Assembly: GCA_905182995.1 (NCBI GenBank)
Contig: CAJJDP010000071.1
Location: 296,714-360,713, forward strand
Source: Paramecium octaurelia
Lineage: Eukaryota > Ciliophora > Oligohymenophorea > Peniculida > Parameciidae
Direction: 5' to 3'
DNA: 64,000 nt
Shown here in pieces: positions 62,202-64,000 of this stretch. Both the position numbers and the translations under genes were made by a program. The notes beneath the pieces are model-generated. The model saw nothing but the letters and a program-made list of their open reading frames with translations. It ran no database searches and was not told the DNA's origin. Every line of letters starts with the position of its first letter. The stretch's first letter is position 1.

Positions 62202-63326
62202 ATGGGTTCTTTTTTTTCAAGTTTGTCCTCTTAAAAACCAAAAATGGAAGAAAAATAAGTTACCTTGAATAATAAAAAAGAATAACTGTAAACTAATGAT
62301 GCGTTTATCTCAATGAGACCGACACAATCCATAGGAGAGCATATTATATAAGATGGAGAGTTCTCATTCAATGAAGAGTAATGCAAAGGATAATCTTCAA
62401 AAATGATAAAAGGATAGATTAATGCAACTATCTGCCAATCTCAGGAGGCTATAATTATAGATTAATCGGGTAAGTTGAATAGACACTTTAATGATAGCAA
62501 GCATAAAATCTTTTGTTATGAATGCAATTAAATAATAGATGAAATTCTTATTAAAATCATTTGTTAGCATACATTTCATTAGAATTGTTTTATATCAATT
62601 ATTGAGAACTAATTGTAATAAAAAGATAAATTCATAATTAAATGCAAATGTGGAACCAAATTAAACTCAAATATATTAAGATAAATTGTAGACGTTGATA
62701 TTAGATCTAAGTTACTTTACTAAATGTTTTCTGTTCAGGTATTAAAGATATTAATGAATTCCAACATCAGAAGATATTGTGATATACAATAAATTTAACA
62801 GATCATGGAGTCGAATACAAAGTAAGAGGACTATGACTTTGATTATGCAGAAAAAAAGGTTGAATTAAAAAAAAATATTATTGAATATTAATTAGATTAA
62901 AGTGGTATTTTACACCTTAGTCAATAAAAGCTATTTATTATTAGTGTCTGTTTGTTTTGTGGAAATGAGATAACCTCAAATTTACTAAAGTTAAATTGTG
63001 GGCATATTTATCATTAGGACTGCTTTATAAATTGGCTATAATTTTAAATTAAAAATAAAAAGAGTTCAATCATAAAATGCAGGTGTGGAACCAAAATGAA
63101 TACAAATATAATCAGGAGAATTCCAGAAAGCAAAATTAGACTGAAATTGTTGAACTAATTATTTTCCGAATAATTAGTTGTACTACTGCCAAATTTAAGA
63201 AAAATCAATGATTTTGATTAAATCTACGAAATATTCAAGAGTAATCAATATACAGAGGATCAAGATTATGTTAGTTCATCAGGGTTTTTATATTTCAGTA
63301 ATTACTCTACACCAGGAGGAGATTGA
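62202..63326 (+). CDS. Protein with two tandem RING fingers
   Basis: 374 residues, intronless (3 x 375). It starts MGSFFSSLSS, a myristoylation consensus. RING 1 (about 105-160) has FCYECNQIIDE, CQHTFHQNCF and IIKCKCGTKLNSNILRQI. RING 2 (about 255-315) has CLFCGNEITSN, CGHIYHQDCFINWLQ and IIKCRCGTKMNTNIIRRI. The matching K-C-K/R-C-G-T-K-L/M-N block shows an internal duplication. This gene directly follows another RING gene on the same strand (70 bp between them), so a local family expansion is likely. I infer an E3 ubiquitin ligase at a membrane. Confidence 0.82.
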
Positions 63327-63442
63327 TGAAATAGAATAATTTATAAAAATATATGATATCTAAATTTAATTCTTTATAAATAATATAGATAAATGTTAAA
63401 TCCTAATTGTTTTATGTTGATTATAATGATATAAATTTTTAT

Positions 63443-64000
63443 TCAGGCTGTGAGTTTTTAATTATTTTTTTAATTTTTTTCCTTTATTCTAAACATTCTA
63501 ATGTTCAAGGTGAATCTATTTACAGAAAATAGGGATTTGGAATCATCTGAAAGTAAGACTTATCGTGAATCAAAATATTTTTGTTAATTCAATACAAACA
63601 CTCCAGCATGATTCTTAACCCAAACCTTGATATTACTATAGGATCCAGACACTAAAAGTAAAGAATTGTAATTGAAACAAACTGATCGAATATAGTATCC
63701 TCCTTCGAGTTATTATATACATGTGAACTTCCCGTTTGGGTCATTTGATTGTTGATTCCAAACTTTGATAGTTTCATCTTCTGAGCCACTAACAAAAGTG
63801 TTTTCATTCTATGCAAAATTGACACAATTCACTAAACTTGTATGTTCTTCTAAAGTTTGAAAATGTTCCCAATCTTCATTCAAATACCAAACACAAATTG
63901 ATTTATCCCCACTTCCAGAAATTAGGAAAGTAGAATCATAATTAAAACTTAATGATTTTACCCATTAACTATGTTAGATCAAGACTTATGAATTAATCCA
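63443..64000 (-). CDS. WD40-repeat protein, C-terminal part (cut by window edge)
   Basis: 185 residues are visible, running off the right edge in frame (558 bases = 3 x 186). Three WD40 repeats: WVKSLSFNYDSTFLISGSGD with KSICVWY; LVNCVNFAQNENTFVSGSED with ETIKVWN; and IRSVCFNYNSLLLVSGSYSN with IKVWVKN. A basic tail follows (FRIKEKNQKNNQKLTA). It belongs to the very large ciliate WD40 families. The function cannot be told without the N-terminus. Confidence 0.85.

Noticed and set aside
1..64000. CRISPR arrays, insertion sequences, bacterial operons, telomeric repeats
   Set aside because: No spaced direct repeats, no transposase motifs, no C4A2-type telomere repeats; the whole window is eukaryotic ciliate DNA.

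Overview
The window reads as macronuclear-type DNA of a ciliate, most likely a Paramecium species. Three things point there. Long coding frames appear only when TAA and TAG are read as glutamine and TGA is the sole stop. About fifty tiny spliceosomal introns of 20-31 nt (mostly GTA...TAG) restore reading frames and family motifs. Genes are packed with very short spacers in AT-rich DNA. All coordinates were worked out by hand from the sequence. For most genes I checked that the length minus the introns is a multiple of three.

Layout. 1-6.5 kb: the 3' end of a gene, a redox-inactive PDI-like ER protein, a copper P1B-ATPase with one N-terminal HMA domain, and a Rab GTPase. 6.5-12 kb: a TPR protein, a Qa-SNARE, a small TIM-like twin CX3C protein, and a decayed DNAJC25-like gene. 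12-17 kb: two adjacent single-pass membrane proteins, then a divergent LysM+TLDc (OXR1-type) gene whose ATG lies 4 bp from its neighbour's ATG. 17-21 kb: small unknown proteins, a degraded WD40-like stretch, the ciliary protofilament protein RIB43A, and fibrillarin. 21-31 kb: a 1310-residue protein with repeated GW modules, a small unknown protein, and a 1553-residue multi-pass TmcB/TmcC-like PAS protein. 31-38 kb: a possible PP1-binding protein, a MEAK7-like TLDc protein, a small membrane protein, and a large coiled-coil/EF-hand protein with a dynein p28-like segment. 38-42 kb: two zinc-binding proteins, the first copy of a 102-nt putative ncRNA, and a CDPK-like pseudokinase. 42-53 kb: one intronless 10.9 kb gene for a furin-like Cys-rich/REJ membrane protein. 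53-64 kb: a broken membrane-protein gene, a small membrane protein, the second ncRNA copy in inverted orientation, ankyrin, SANT/Myb and HECT E3 genes, a Q-rich coiled-coil protein, two RING proteins (one with a duplicated RING), and a partial WD40 gene.

The genes do not form one pathway. Recurring themes are membrane traffic (Rab, SNARE), ciliary components (RIB43A, the EF-hand/p28-like protein), large sensory-type membrane proteins, and RING/HECT ubiquitin ligases. Several genes carry one-base shifts or internal stops. These could be pseudogenes left by whole-genome duplication or base-level errors in the sequence. The most unusual items are the inverted pair of near-identical 102-nt putative RNA genes, the CDPK pseudokinase, the giant intronless Cys-rich receptor, and extremely short intergenic distances.
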